Notes: generated by a model from the sequence alone, not told the origin. A stretch of DNA of 64,000 bases from Gammaproteobacteria bacterium Gsub (GCA_002007405.1 JYIN01000012.1:39258-103257); one strand, 5' to 3'. Counted from the first letter of the stretch, positions 1 through 12,476 are shown. Made by a program: numbers and translations.

Positions 1-720
1 TAATAAAGATGACATAAAAACCTTATCATCAGCATGAATGTTTAAATTTTTTAAAACAGAGTCTATTATTTCCCTGGATGAAGAATATTTAGTAAGTCCT
101 ATAATTGAAGGTTCAGAAAAGGCATTGTTTATAATATCAGGTATGTCTGGAATAACCTTGTTGTAATTTTCTTTTAGAAAAGATGATAATGCATCTACAT
201 AAGGCATATCAGCATTATCATGGTCGTTGGCACTTAGTAAACTATTTAATTTAAGTATTGTTGTTAGATGTGAGCCATCCATGATTCTAATTTCTCTGTT
301 GGCTTCTGAAAGAATACTTAATTCCATTAAGAACATAATTCCCTGAGATAGTCTAGTGTTAGCAACATGATGAGGAAGAGCTGTTTGCCACTGCTGATAC
401 TGTTTAGAGGCTATAGGCCATGATTGTGAGTGATTGCCAGACAATCCGTCTACACCTACTGCTATAGATAACATTACATCAGCACTGGTTTTGTGGTCTA
501 TTATATTGGCGCCATCTACTGCCATGATTGAATCAGTATATTCATCATTTAAACAATGACAAATCAACATATTTTTTTCTAGAATTTCTCTAGACTGAGA
601 CAATTCGTTCTCATTTAGATTGATAGTATTTGCTAATTTTTCTGCGGTATTAGAGGCATTACTCAACATTTGAATAATTAGGTCTTCAGGCAAGTATGCA
701 TAATTCTTATTCTCAGACAT
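1..720 (-). CDS. NurA-like nuclease, partial (3' end off the window)
   Basis: I translated this frame by hand; it is open for 240 codons from ATG at 718-720 to the window edge, with no stop. Three short motifs fit the NurA 5'-3' nuclease fold: AVDGAN near residue 67, IMDGSH near residue 146, and a GLTKYSSSREI segment near residue 209. The two DG motifs carry the metal-binding aspartates in that family, and the Lys in the third resembles the conserved late lysine. NurA proteins process DNA ends, usually with a HerA-type hexameric helicase, which would be expected to the left of the window. The start overlaps the stop of the DUF4338 gene by 8 bases, so the two are co-translated. The family call rests on motifs only. 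Confidence 0.55.
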   Translation of the reverse strand, partial: MSENKNYAYLPEDLIIQMLSNASNTAEKLANTINLNENELSQSREILEKNMLICHCLNDEYTDSIMAVDGANIIDHKTSADVMLSIAVGVDGLSGNHSQSWPIASKQYQQWQTALPHHVANTRLSQGIMFLMELSILSEANREIRIMDGSHLTTILKLNSLLSANDHDNADMPYVDALSSFLKENYNKVIPDIPDIINNAFSEPSIIGLTKYSSSREIIDSVLKNLNIHADDKVFMSSLL

Positions 721-1891
721 TATTTAAATCTTTTATAATGTTCTGACAATTTAATATATCTGTCTTCAATTCTGTTAAATAGTTATCCCTATCAAAAAAC
801 AACTTTTTAGAGGGGTAATCGTTATTTAGTCTTTTAACTAGCCATCTATCTTTCCAGAAAGCTGTTACAGATTCTTCATTTCTATCTGATATCCACTCAG
901 GCGCGGCATTTTTATGTATCACATCAGGTAAGTTTTTTACTAGTTCAAACAGGTAAACTCCTCTTTTTATTCCGTGGTCAGCGCCATTTCTAAAGCCAAG
1001 CATATTCATAGATTTGCTAATAATTTTCATTTTTGCTGAGGGACCATTACCATAACATCTTCCCACCTGTTGTCCCTCAGATATCAAATAATTTACTAAA
1101 CTTTCATATAAGGTATTTGGGATGTGAAATGAACCACTTCCATTTGAGTAGCCTATAAATTTACACACATTCTCTTCTTTATACTTAAGTCTATTGTAGA
1201 TGCTGCTTTTTCCAAAGGCTCCAGTTGTAGTAATAAATAGTAAATTTGCGGGAATTTTTCTGTTTAATAATAATGTTTTTTGTTTGTTGTATTTATTATG
1301 AAAAGTTTCAATTATTTTATTAGTTGTTATTAAGGACGATACCAATTTTCCACCTAAGAAATTGTTATATGGAGGTAGGGCACCAATTCTTTGAGCACTT
1401 AAAGATTGATTTACCCAGAAATCTTTATTCTCTTTTTTGATACCAAGATATTTATCTCTTACTTTCCAATTTAAAATGGGGCTTTGTAGTCCTATTAATC
1501 CTATTGGAGAGTTGTGATAGTCATCCCATATAATGAAACGCATTTGCCTACCATAAGATTTTTCAAATGGTAGGCTCCACCACACTAAGTTCCACCATCT
1601 AAAAATATCTGCATATTTAGTGTTTGGTTTGACTTCAATTATTCTAGGAGATATTTTTAATGGTTCTAATTGATTGCTATCAATCAAATATTCCTTTATA
1701 AGTTCGGTTTTTGAATTAATAAAAGATAAACTACTTACTATTCTTTCAGCTCTAGAGGTTACATGAACTTTTTTTTTGTTGCTTTCGATATGATCTAAGT
1801 GAAATTTATTATTCTCAAATAGAAAGCCTTGAAATTCAAGGTATTTGATTACTTTATCTTTAAGTTCTGTTTGAGAGATACAATATTCCAC
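713..1891 (-). CDS. DUF4338 (DruA-like) protein
   Basis: A 392-residue protein. The central and C-terminal part has the layout I associate with DUF4338, the family of DruA from the Druantia anti-phage system: an 'IIWDDYHNSPIGLIGLQSP' segment, then SAQRIGALPPYNNFLGGKL, an LLFITTTGAFGKSSIYNRLKY segment in place of the usual conserved block, and a C-terminal GRCYGNGPSAKM region. The biochemical activity of DruA is not something the sequence reveals. The gene leads a minus-strand operon into the NurA-like gene with an 8-base overlap. Defence is therefore a reasonable guess for the pair, but the other Druantia genes are not visible here. Confidence 0.6.
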   Translation of the reverse strand: MEYCISQTELKDKVIKYLEFQGFLFENNKFHLDHIESNKKKVHVTSRAERIVSSLSFINSKTELIKEYLIDSNQLEPLKISPRIIEVKPNTKYADIFRWWNLVWWSLPFEKSYGRQMRFIIWDDYHNSPIGLIGLQSPILNWKVRDKYLGIKKENKDFWVNQSLSAQRIGALPPYNNFLGGKLVSSLITTNKIIETFHNKYNKQKTLLLNRKIPANLLFITTTGAFGKSSIYNRLKYKEENVCKFIGYSNGSGSFHIPNTLYESLVNYLISEGQQVGRCYGNGPSAKMKIISKSMNMLGFRNGADHGIKRGVYLFELVKNLPDVIHKNAAPEWISDRNEESVTAFWKDRWLVKRLNNDYPSKKLFFDRDNYLTELKTDILNCQNIIKDLNNV

Positions 1892-2223
1892 TAAAACGTT
1901 AATTTAAGAAAATTATAATCATTCTAACATATTGATACTCAAAAGTTCTTATTATGCAATGATTGCCAAGGAATGATTTGCCTAAAAACACACGAATCAA
2001 ATTATTTGTCAAAATGTTCAAAAGTAAAGTTGCCAATTATCAAAAATATAAATAAACCTAGCATTGTTAGGAGCCGTACTTTTAAAAGTGGGTGGATGAT
2101 AGGTGCTAAAAATATCCTAAATTTGTAGATTAAAAATCTCATCTAAAATTTGCACACGACAAACCCCGCACCGTGGGCTATGTTGCCTTGTTAAGTTAGT
2201 GTGGTGGGGAGAGTTAAGTTTAA
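1892..2223. other. Intergenic region, no gene seen
   Basis: About 330 AT-rich bases between the DUF4338 operon and tRNA-Ser. I see no open frame of useful length and no convincing RNA gene. It must hold the promoter of the minus-strand DUF4338 operon near 1892-1960, but no clear -35/-10 pair stands out. A GC-richer patch at about 2160-2210 lies just downstream of the tRNA and may be its terminator region. Confidence 0.4.
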
Positions 2224-2313
2224 TGGCGGAGAGAGAGGGATTCGAACCCTCGGTGCCGTTTAAGGCACACCCGCTTTCCAAGCGAGCAAATTAAACCACT
2301 CTGACATCTCTCC
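2224..2313 (-). tRNA. tRNA-Ser(GGA)
   Basis: On the minus strand the sequence folds as a class II tRNA. The acceptor stem GGAGAGA pairs with TCTCTCC, followed by discriminator G and an encoded CCA (2224-2226). The anticodon loop TTGGAAA gives anticodon GGA, the long variable arm is typical of serine tRNAs, and the T arm has GTTCGAATC. The total length is 90 bases including CCA. It sits between metG and the DUF4338 operon. Confidence 0.95.
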
Positions 2314-2335
2314 GAAAGGAGGCAATATTATAAAC

Positions 2336-3985
2336 CTATCTCTGATTTTGTTTTGAGGCGTTCAGCATATTTTCAATTTGACCCTCTTCAATTCGCTCCA
2401 TTAACGGCTTGAATCTATTAATTTGGTGTTTGGTTAGCGGATGTTTGATTTCATCCCAGCTGAGGGTATCAACATTTAAAAACATTTGTGCTTGTTGTGC
2501 CATCGTTGGTAATATCGGCTTTAGGTAGGTTATTAGCACTCTAAAGAGATTGATTGCAAGTGATGCAACATCATGGACTTGTGCTGCCTTGTTGGCTTCT
2601 TTAATCATTTGCCAAGGTTTTTGTTGGTCAATATATTGGTTGGCACTGTCAGCGAGTTTCATAATTTCACGCATTGCTAAGTTGTAATTTCGTGCTTCAT
2701 AAAATGTGGCAATTTCATCGCCTTTATTTACAAATTTATGATATAGCCTCCCCCCAACCAAATGAGCAGAAAGAGTTTTGTCAAATCTTTTAACAATAAA
2801 ACCTGCACTACGAGAGGCGATATTAACCACTTTTCCGACTAAATCAGAATTAACCCTTTGCTTAAAATCCTCCAAGTTTAGGTCAATATCATCAATCTTG
2901 GCATTGAGTTTATAAGCATAATAATAACGCAAATATTCAGGGTTTAAGTTTTCTAAATAAGTTCGTGCGGGGATAAAAGTGCCTCGAGATTTACTCATTT
3001 TTTGTCCATTAATAGTTAAAAACCCATGTGCAAAAATGGCGTTAGGGGTACGGTAGTTAGCCCCCATTAAAATCGCTGGCCAAAATAGAGCATGAAAATA
3101 GACAATATCCTTGCCGATAAAATGATACAGTTCGGTTTGTGAATCTAAGTTGAAATATTCATCAAAATCCAAGTTTTGATCGCTACAGAGCTTTTTAAAA
3201 CTTGCCATGTAACCAATCGGCGCATCTAACCAAACATAAAAATATTTCCTCTCTACATTGGGAATTTGAAAGCCAAAATACGGAGCATCGCGCGAAATAT
3301 CCCATTGTTTCAAGCCTTGTTCGAACCACTCTGTTAGTTTATTTTTGACCTCTGTTTGTAGATGCCCCGCATTTGTCCAAGCTTTGAGTCTGGTCTCAAA
3401 CTGTGGCAAGTCAAAAAAATAATGCTGAGAATCTTTGCTAATTGGTGCCACATCCGATAGTGTTGATTTGGCATTTTTTATCTCGGTGGGTGAGTAAGTC
3501 GCACCGCAGACTTCGCAATTATCACCATATTGATCAGTAGCCCCACATTTTGGGCAGTCACCTTTGATAAAACGGTCCGGCAAAAATATTTGTTTTATAG
3601 GGTCAAACGCTTGAGAGACGATATGTGATTTAATAAAGCCAGCAGTGTTGAGTTGGTTATAAATATCTGTTGAAATGGCTTTATTTTCTTTACTATGGGT
3701 GGAGTGGTATTGGCTAAAATCAATAGAAAAATCCTTAAAATCAGCAAGGTGGCGTTTGTGTACATCATCAATCAATACTTCTGGGGTGATGCCTAACTCA
3801 TCGGCTTTTAGCATAATGGGCGTGCCATGGGCATCATCGGCACATACATAATGGCACTCATGCCCCATCATGCGCATAAAACGCACCCAAATATCGGTTT
3901 GGATATATTCCAATAAATGCCCCAAATGAATTTCGCCATTTGCATAAGGCAGTGCTGAGGTAACGAGAATTTTTCGCTTTGGCAT
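2336..3985 (-). CDS. metG: Methionyl-tRNA synthetase
   Basis: Charges tRNA-Met with methionine in the cytosol. The 549-residue protein has the class I HIGH signature as HLGH near residues 20-23, and the KMSKS loop is exact near residue 328. A zinc knot with two CxxC pairs (CPKCG, CEVCG) lies near residues 142-162. The length matches the short form of bacterial MetRS that lacks the C-terminal dimerisation and tRNA-binding domain of the long E. coli enzyme. It starts with ATG and is divergent from mrp, leaving about 70 bases for both promoters. The gene looks intact. Confidence 0.95.
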   Translation of the reverse strand: MPKRKILVTSALPYANGEIHLGHLLEYIQTDIWVRFMRMMGHECHYVCADDAHGTPIMLKADELGITPEVLIDDVHKRHLADFKDFSIDFSQYHSTHSKENKAISTDIYNQLNTAGFIKSHIVSQAFDPIKQIFLPDRFIKGDCPKCGATDQYGDNCEVCGATYSPTEIKNAKSTLSDVAPISKDSQHYFFDLPQFETRLKAWTNAGHLQTEVKNKLTEWFEQGLKQWDISRDAPYFGFQIPNVERKYFYVWLDAPIGYMASFKKLCSDQNLDFDEYFNLDSQTELYHFIGKDIVYFHALFWPAILMGANYRTPNAIFAHGFLTINGQKMSKSRGTFIPARTYLENLNPEYLRYYYAYKLNAKIDDIDLNLEDFKQRVNSDLVGKVVNIASRSAGFIVKRFDKTLSAHLVGGRLYHKFVNKGDEIATFYEARNYNLAMREIMKLADSANQYIDQQKPWQMIKEANKAAQVHDVASLAINLFRVLITYLKPILPTMAQQAQMFLNVDTLSWDEIKHPLTKHQINRFKPLMERIEEGQIENMLNASKQNQR

Positions 3986-4055
3986 GGTAATATTAAGGTT
4001 TAGTAATATCGCTTTACGATAAAATGAGTCATTTTACTTAACTGGACTCAGGACA

Positions 4056-5126
4056 ATGGCAGATTTAACACAGGCTAATATCAAAAAAATCCTATCAACA
4101 GTAATTGATATTTATACTGAGCAAGGTATAACAGCAGACAATATCAGTATCAACGGCGACAAAGTTACAATTGACATTAAACTTAACTATCCTGCAAAGA
4201 GTTATCATCCGATTTTATCAAAAGCAATAACAGCTGCTTTAAATACCGCTGGTATCAAGAATATTAGGATTAATATCAGCACTAAAATTGCCAAATATAC
4301 CACCCAAAAAGGCGTGGATGTATTGCCAGAAGTTAAAAATATTATTGCCATTGCTTCAGGCAAGGGTGGGGTAGGCAAATCCACTACTGCGGTTAATCTG
4401 GCATTGGCCTTACAAGTAGAAGGGGCAAAAGTAGCCATTTTAGATGCAGATATTTATGGTCCCTCACAGCCTAGAATGCTCGGCGTTTCTAAACTAAAAC
4501 CAGAAACTACAGGTGAAGGCAAGTTATTACCCATTCTAGCTCACGGTATGCAAAGCATGTCTATTGGTTATTTGGTCGATGAAAAATCCCCAATGGTTTG
4601 GCGTGGTCCTATGGTAACACAGGCTTTAGAACAAATGTTAAGAGACACCCTTTGGCGTGGGGTTGATTATATGATTATTGATTTACCGCCCGGCACTGGC
4701 GATACCCAGCTGACACTGAGTCAAAAAATCCCAGTTAGCGGCTCAGTTATTGTTACAACGCCACAAGATATTGCCTTAATTGATGCTCAAAAAGGTTTGA
4801 AGATGTTTGAAAAAGTCAATATTCCAATTTTGGGTATTGTTGAGAATATGGCGTTACACATTTGTTCTAAATGTGGTCATAAAGAGGCGATTTTTGGTTC
4901 TGGTGGTGGTGAGACTATGGCGAAAGATGCGAATGCCAATTTTTTAGGTGGATTGCCATTAGACATACAAATTCGCACTGATTTAGATGAAGGCACTCCA
5001 ACAGTTGTCAAAGATCCTGATGGCAAAATAGCCGAAATCTTTAAAGAAATTGGCAGAAAAATTACTGCTAGATTAACCCAACAAGAAAAATCTCTTAGCG
5101 CGTTCCCAAGTATTACCATTGAATAA
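4056..5126 (+). CDS. mrp: Iron-sulfur cluster carrier ATPase Mrp/ApbC
   Basis: Mrp proteins bind and transfer Fe-S clusters to apoproteins in the cytosol. The 356-residue protein has an N-terminal MIP18-type domain (about 1-85), then a deviant Walker A motif GKGGVGKS near residues 102-109. A DADIYGPSQPRM switch region follows, and DLPPGTGD near residue 210. A CxxC pair (CSKCG) near residue 270 is where the bridging cluster binds in this family. The start ATG follows a GGACTCAGGA stretch. The divergent neighbour is metG, an arrangement common in gammaproteobacteria. Confidence 0.93.
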   Translation: MADLTQANIKKILSTVIDIYTEQGITADNISINGDKVTIDIKLNYPAKSYHPILSKAITAALNTAGIKNIRINISTKIAKYTTQKGVDVLPEVKNIIAIASGKGGVGKSTTAVNLALALQVEGAKVAILDADIYGPSQPRMLGVSKLKPETTGEGKLLPILAHGMQSMSIGYLVDEKSPMVWRGPMVTQALEQMLRDTLWRGVDYMIIDLPPGTGDTQLTLSQKIPVSGSVIVTTPQDIALIDAQKGLKMFEKVNIPILGIVENMALHICSKCGHKEAIFGSGGGETMAKDANANFLGGLPLDIQIRTDLDEGTPTVVKDPDGKIAEIFKEIGRKITARLTQQEKSLSAFPSITIE

Positions 5127-5236
5127 ATAAATGTAAGTGGAGGGGCATTTTTTCTTTAAAAAAGTTATTCCTATTTGAATGGGTGATAATTTGGGTAAAA
5201 TAGTTCAGGTTTTATATTAAATACGGAAGTGATACG

Positions 5237-6403
5237 ATGGCTTGGAATGATGAAAAAAATCAAAACCCTTGGAATGGCAAGGGGCAAACACCACCAGAAT
5301 TAGATGAAGTGATTAAAGATTTTAAAAATAAATTTAATCGTATTTTTGGTGAAAAAAAAACCTCAAACTCTAATACCAGAAAATCTAAAAAAGTGCCCCC
5401 AAATAGTCTTAAATATATTTTTGTTCTAATATTATTGGTTTGGTTATTATCAGGCATTTATATTATTGGTCCTGCTGAAAAAGGGGTGGTATTACGCTTT
5501 GGCGCATTCCAAAAAGAAACTTCTGAGGGTCCGCACTGGCATATTCCCTATCCAATTGAAACCTTAAACAGAATTAATGTTGAACAAATTAGAACCGCAC
5601 AAATTGGCTATCGAGATGCCAGTGTTTATCGGCGTGGTGGTAATGTTTCGTCTGAATCCTTAATGCTCACCAAGGATGAGAATATGATTGATGCTAAGTT
5701 TGCAGTGCAATATAAAATCAACGATGTCCAAGCCTATTTATTTAATGTTGCCGTCCCTGATGCCACTTTGCGTCATGTGGTTGAAAGTGCCATTCGTCAA
5801 GTGGTGGGTAAAAATACGATGGATTATATTTTGACCGAGGGTCGAGTTGATATTGCTGAGAGTATTAAAGATAAATCCCAAGAATTATTAAACACTTACC
5901 AAGCCGGCTTACAAATTACCACTGTTAATATGCAAGATGCACAACCACCAGAGCAGGTCCAGGCTGCGTTTAGCGATGCAGTAAAGGCGCGTGAGGACAA
6001 ACAACGCCTTATTAACGAGGCACAAACTTATGCTAACGATATTTTGCCAAAATCGCGGGGTAAGGCAGTGCGGGTATTAGAAGAGGCAAAGGCCTATAAA
6101 TCACAAGTTATATCTAAATCTGAGGGTGAAGCAGCACGCTTTAGACAGATTTTAATCGAATATGAAAAAGCACCCAATGTTACCAAAGAGCGTCTATATC
6201 GCGAAGCTGTAGAAGGCGTATTAGCCAACACCAGTAAAGTGGTGATGGATTCAAAGACCAATTCAATGATGTATTTGCCGATTGATAAATTGCTTGATGC
6301 AAAAAAACCGCGTACTGAAGTTATTATTCAAGAAACACGACCAGAGCAACCTAATGTAAAAAGTGGTGTTAGAAACATTTTCCGTAATAGAGAGGTCAGA
6401 TAA
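5237..6403 (+). CDS. hflK: FtsH protease modulator HflK
   Basis: HflK forms with HflC a periplasm-facing membrane complex that encloses and restrains the FtsH protease. The 388-residue protein has a Gly/Asn-rich cytoplasmic N terminus and one membrane segment near residues 58-78 (YIFVLILLVWLLSGIYIIG). An SPFH/Band-7 domain follows, starting with the typical GPAEKGVVLRFG, then a coiled coil rich in Ala/Glu/Lys (about 255-315). The stop overlaps the hflC ATG by one base, so the two are coupled. A purine-rich GGAAG precedes the start. Length and layout are normal. Confidence 0.93.
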   Translation: MAWNDEKNQNPWNGKGQTPPELDEVIKDFKNKFNRIFGEKKTSNSNTRKSKKVPPNSLKYIFVLILLVWLLSGIYIIGPAEKGVVLRFGAFQKETSEGPHWHIPYPIETLNRINVEQIRTAQIGYRDASVYRRGGNVSSESLMLTKDENMIDAKFAVQYKINDVQAYLFNVAVPDATLRHVVESAIRQVVGKNTMDYILTEGRVDIAESIKDKSQELLNTYQAGLQITTVNMQDAQPPEQVQAAFSDAVKAREDKQRLINEAQTYANDILPKSRGKAVRVLEEAKAYKSQVISKSEGEAARFRQILIEYEKAPNVTKERLYREAVEGVLANTSKVVMDSKTNSMMYLPIDKLLDAKKPRTEVIIQETRPEQPNVKSGVRNIFRNREVR

Positions 6404-7260
6404 TGCAAAAAATATTTTTAATCATCAGTGTTGTTGTTGCCCTAGTATTGAGTTCTGCACTATATACTGTGAGTGAGATTCAAACTGCTATCAAATTGCG
6501 TTTGGGTGAAATTGTTACTGTTGAAGAAACCCCAGGGCTTAAATTTAAAACCCCATTTGTTAATAATGTGGTGAAATTCGACAATCGTATTCAAACACTT
6601 GACACTCCTGCAGAGCGGTTTTTAACTGGCGAGAAGAAAAATGTGATTGTAGATTCGTATGTTAAATGGCGGATTACCGATGCCAAGAAATTTTACAAAT
6701 CAACTGGTGGTGATTTGGATAGAACTAATAACCGTTTGGCACAAATCATCAAAACCGGTCTTAAAAGTGAGTTTTCTAAACGCACCATTGCTGATGTTGT
6801 CTCAGGTGAGCGTAGCGAAATTATGGCGAATATTACCCAATTAGCCAAGAAAAATATTACCGAGTTTGGGATTGAAATTATTGATGTGCGGATTAAGCGT
6901 ATTGATTTATCTAAGGAAGTCTCTAATTCTGTGTATCGCCGTATGCAAGCAGAGCGTCAGCGGGTTGCCAAAGAGTTTCGTTCAAAAGGTGCTGAGGAAG
7001 CTGAGATTATCCGTGCAGCAGCAGACAAACAGCGCACCATTATTTTGGCAAATGCCTATCGTGATTCTGAAAAAATTCGTGGCGAGGGAGATGCGGTTTC
7101 TGCCAATAACTATGCTAAGGCATATAGTAAAAATGAAAAATTTTATAGTTTTTACCGTTCATTAGAATCATATAAAAAATCATTTGCCAATCAAAATGAT
7201 ATTTTTGTGCTGAACCCAAATACGGAGTTTTTCCGTCATTTTAACCCTCAGATTAAATAG
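6403..7260 (+). CDS. hflC: FtsH protease modulator HflC
   Basis: Partner of HflK in the FtsH-regulating membrane complex. The 285-residue protein begins with a membrane anchor at about residues 4-22. The SPFH domain (AIKLRLGEIV, then ETPGLKFKTPFV) and an Arg/Glu-rich coiled coil (RMQAERQRVAKEFRSKGAEE) follow. Translation is coupled to hflK by a one-base TAATG overlap. Several alternative-frame open stretches inside it are shadows. Confidence 0.92.
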   Translation: MQKIFLIISVVVALVLSSALYTVSEIQTAIKLRLGEIVTVEETPGLKFKTPFVNNVVKFDNRIQTLDTPAERFLTGEKKNVIVDSYVKWRITDAKKFYKSTGGDLDRTNNRLAQIIKTGLKSEFSKRTIADVVSGERSEIMANITQLAKKNITEFGIEIIDVRIKRIDLSKEVSNSVYRRMQAERQRVAKEFRSKGAEEAEIIRAAADKQRTIILANAYRDSEKIRGEGDAVSANNYAKAYSKNEKFYSFYRSLESYKKSFANQNDIFVLNPNTEFFRHFNPQIK

Positions 7261-7305
7261 ATAAAAACCCAATAAATTTTATAGTGTAAGAGACTTTTAT
7301 ATAAG

Positions 7306-8256
7306 ATGAGTGCTTGGCGACTGCCTGATGGAATTGATGAATTAAGCGGCAAGCGGGCGCAGGAATTTGAGTCCATTAGGCGCAAACTTTTGGATTTATA
7401 TTCCGATAGAGGCTTTGGTTTGGTTATCCCACCAATGGTAGGCTATGTTGATTCCTTACTACTGACCAGCGATGTAGTTGATGAAAAAACCTTTAAATTT
7501 TTAGACCCTGCCAGTGCCAAAATGCTCGGCATTCATGCTGATATCACCCCCCAAATCGCGCGTATTGATGCCAAATACGATAGCGATAAAATAAAAAAAT
7601 ATTGTTATGTGAATGCCATATTACAAACTAAGGCAGATGATTTTTACGCATCACGCTCGCCCATTCAAGCAGGGGCTGAGCTATATGGTTGTGCCGATAT
7701 TAGTGCGGATGTTGAGGTTATCCAGTTAATGCTTGAGAGTTTAAAATTGCTGTCAATCAAACCCATTGTATTGAGTTTAGGCAATATTGCCATTTTTAAT
7801 GCTTTAGTTGCGCAACAAGACTTAATGGATTCACAGGTGGCAAATTTACGCCAAATTTTTATTCGTCGCTCACATCCAGATTTGGCATTATTTTTAACCA
7901 AAAATACCTTAGATAATGCTGACAAATTTTCTGCACTGATGCAATTAGAAGGCGACGCTCGTGTTTTGGACGATGCCTTAGATATTTTTAATGATTTACC
8001 CGAGGCAAAATCTGCTATTGAAGATTTAGCCAAAATTAGTGCCGTTTTAGATACAAAAGATATTGAGATAAAAATTGACTTTGCAGAATTAAAAGCCTAT
8101 GAGTATCACACTGGTGTTGTGTTTTGTGCCTATCACCAAAATTATTCAAAAGCCTTAGCACAAGGCGGTCGTTACAATGGTATCGGCAAACTTTTTGGTA
8201 AATCAAGACCTGCCACTGGTTTTTCATTTGATCTTAAGTTTTTGTCTCAAAAATAG
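7306..8256 (+). CDS. hisZ: ATP phosphoribosyltransferase regulatory subunit HisZ
   Basis: HisZ is the catalytically inactive histidyl-tRNA synthetase paralogue that binds short-form HisG and makes it active and histidine-sensitive, the first step of histidine synthesis. The 316-residue protein has the class II synthetase motif 2 region (YCYVNAILQTK) and a late GGRYNGIGKLFGKSRPATGFSFDL block. It is shorter than the usual 380-400 residues, so the C-terminal part is reduced. The order hflC-hisZ-purA is a common gammaproteobacterial arrangement, here interrupted by methylase debris at 8257-8877. Confidence 0.88.
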   Translation: MSAWRLPDGIDELSGKRAQEFESIRRKLLDLYSDRGFGLVIPPMVGYVDSLLLTSDVVDEKTFKFLDPASAKMLGIHADITPQIARIDAKYDSDKIKKYCYVNAILQTKADDFYASRSPIQAGAELYGCADISADVEVIQLMLESLKLLSIKPIVLSLGNIAIFNALVAQQDLMDSQVANLRQIFIRRSHPDLALFLTKNTLDNADKFSALMQLEGDARVLDDALDIFNDLPEAKSAIEDLAKISAVLDTKDIEIKIDFAELKAYEYHTGVVFCAYHQNYSKALAQGGRYNGIGKLFGKSRPATGFSFDLKFLSQK

Positions 8257-8387
8257 TGTTTCATTTGAAGGAATAATACAATTGTCAAATTTATGATATT
8301 TAATGGTGAAAGTGGCAAAATAATTAAGCCATCCAGCCCCTTTTCCAAAGGTATTATCCTTATCTGGCAATCAAATTATTTAGTTGT

Positions 8388-8549
8388 AAAAATGATATTG
8401 TTTTTGACCCTTTCTCTGGCAGTGGAACAACATTAATAGTGGCTACAAACTATGGGCGAGGCAGTAGGAATAGATATGGATAAAATTATTGTAAATTGGT
8501 AAAAAATAAAATAATAAGTGAAGTTGATGGGTTATTTTGCAAAATGTAG
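8388..8549 (+). pseudogene. Decayed DNA methyltransferase (C-terminal remnant)
   Basis: Read in shifting frames, the sequence gives the C-terminal part of an N6-adenine/N4-cytosine methylase. KNDIVFDPFSGSGTT (motif I, FxGxG) comes first, then after a frameshift EAVGIDMDK, then after a shift back NYCKLVKNKIISEVDG, ending at TAG 8547-8549. No upstream catalytic DPPY/SPPY segment can be read. The remnant lies exactly between hisZ and purA, so it marks an old restriction-modification insertion into the chromosome. Confidence 0.75.
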
Positions 8550-10189
<1,640 letters not shown>

Positions 10190-10197
<8 letters not shown>

Positions 10198-12310
10198 AGA
10201 CCCTTATCATAAGAAAGAATTGGAGAAATACACCAATCCAGTTCCGTCTCGAAAATATATTCTCGAGATCTTTAAAGAAAAATCTCTTACTAAATTTGAA
10301 TTGTATGATTTATTACAAATTGACGACCATCAAAAAAAACCTTTAATGCACCGCTTAAAAGCCATGGTGCGTGATAAGCAACTCAGTTGTAATCGTAATG
10401 GCATATATCGTAAATTCAGCGGCAAATCTGGCATTATGACTGGCACTGTGATTGCCAATCCTAAAGGATTTGGTTTTATTACTTTAGACAAGGGTGGTAG
10501 GGATTTACGCCTTAGTGTTCAACAAATGCAGCAGGTATTTCATGGTGATAAAGTCCATGCACGCCTGCTTAATCAACGCGGTGATGCACAGATTGTTAAG
10601 GTTATTGAGAGTATTAAAACTGTAGTAGGGCGTTTGCACATAGAAAAAGGCGGTGCTTTTGTGGTGGTTGATGACAGATATATTAGGCACAATATTAATA
10701 TTCCAAAAATTGGCAAAGAATACAAAGACGCACAAATTGTGATTGTTGAAATTTTAAAATCACCCACGCAAAAAAGCTTGGCACAAGGCAAAATTATTCA
10801 AGTATTAGGCACTTATATGGATGAAGGCGTGGAGATAGATTCCGCCTTGTATCGTAATGCTATCCCTGTTGATTTTTCCAAAGCAGCACTTGCACAAGCT
10901 GCTAAATTCCCCAGTAGGGTTACCAACAAAGACAGGCAAAATAGGGTTGATATTACCAAAATGAAGTTAATTACCATTGATGGCGGAGATTCGCAGGATT
11001 TTGATGATGCGGTATATGCTGAATCCACCGAAGGCGGCTGGAAATTGGTAGTTGCCATTGCTGATGTATCGCATTATGTTAAAGAGGGGTCGCCTTTAGA
11101 TAAAGATGCTTTTGAGCGTGGTAATTCGGTTTATTTTCCGCATCGTGTTGTGCCTATGTTGCCTGAGGTTTTGTCAAATGGTTTGTGTTCTATCAACCCT
11201 AATATTGAGCGTTTGTGTATGACTTGTGAGATGAATATTGACACCCAAGGTAATTTAGTAGGGTTTCAATTCTATCCCGCTGTTATGTTTTCGCATGCGC
11301 GCCTAACTTACACCAAAGTTGGCAAAATTTTACAACAAAATGATACCGCCTTGACTCGACAATATGCGGGCGTGATGGATAATTTACGCACTTTGTATGA
11401 TTTGTATAAAGTGCTCAAAGATGCCAGAATCAAACGCGGAGTGATGGATTTTGACCGTATTGAGAGTCAGATTTTATTTAAAGATAATGGCAAAATTGAT
11501 AATATTATTCCCTTCCCTCGTAACGATGCACACAAACTGATTGAAGAATGTATGCTTATGGCAAACCAAGCCACGGCCAAGTTTTTAGCCCATCACGATG
11601 AGGATTTTCTCTATCGCATCCACCCCAAGCCAACAGCAGAAAAAGTTGAAGCAACGCGCCAATTTTTGAATGCACTCAGCTTAACTCTTGAGGGAGGTGC
11701 CCAGCCTGAGTCAAAAGACTTTGCCAAAGTTTTAGAAAACGCCAAGGGCAGAGGTGATGAAAATATCATCAAAACCGTAGTTTTGCGCAGTATGAAACAA
11801 GCGGTTTATACCCCTGCTAATGAAGGGCATTTTGGCTTAGCTTTTGATGACTATACGCATTTTACCTCACCCATTCGGCGTTATCCTGATTTGCTTGTGC
11901 ATCGTGCTATTAGGCGGGTTTTGAAAAAAAAACCCAGAAAACCTAGTAAAAAAATGGTTGAAATAGGCACTCACCTATCAATGACTGAGCGCCGGGCAGA
12001 GAGTGCCTCACGCGATGTTGAGCAATGGCTAAAATGTGAATACATGCGCGATAAAATTGGGGTGTTGTTTAATGGCATTATCTCAGGTGTTACAGGTTTT
12101 GGTATTTTTATTGAACTCAGCGATGTTTTTGTTGAAGGGATGATTGCCATGCGTGATATGAACGATGATTACTATATTTTTGATGACATTCACCACCAAT
12201 TAAAAGGTGAGCGTAGTGGCAAAATCTACCGTCTTGGTGATAGTATTAAAATCCAAATTGCCTCAGTCAATTTAGATGAGCGCCAAATAATCTTCATCCC
12301 CGCTGGATAA
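10190..12310 (+). CDS. rnr: Ribonuclease R
   Basis: A processive 3'-5' exoribonuclease able to degrade structured RNA. The 706-residue protein has an N-terminal winged-helix region, cold-shock-like OB domains, and an RNB catalytic domain whose metal-binding aspartates are in [15 protein letters not shown] near residue 265. [14 protein letters not shown] block near residue 565 and a C-terminal S1 domain (about 625-705) complete it. The ATG at 10190 overlaps the purA stop by 8 bases and is preferred over an upstream TTG at 10187. The overlap suggests co-transcription with purA. Confidence 0.93.
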
Positions 12311-12476
12311 AATTAAAAGTCTTAACCAATTTAATATCCTAAAAAAATAGTTGTTACAATTCTGGTTTTTTAATCATTGACTATTATTATGCAAAGGTCT
12401 TTATGTATTTTTTGTGTAAAGATTAAATATTTAAAGGTCTAAAAAGTATAATAATTATTTTTTATAAATCTAGGCT
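12311..12476. promoter_or_regulatory. Intergenic region before purD
   Basis: About 165 AT-rich bases. The segment holds several candidate -10 boxes (for example TATAAT at 12448-12453), so a purD promoter probably lies here. I could not fix a matching -35 with certainty. No terminator hairpin for rnr is obvious. Confidence 0.35.

Noticed and set aside
6659..7165. Open frames inside hflC in another phase
   Set aside because: They lie wholly within the well-supported hflC gene and show no family features.
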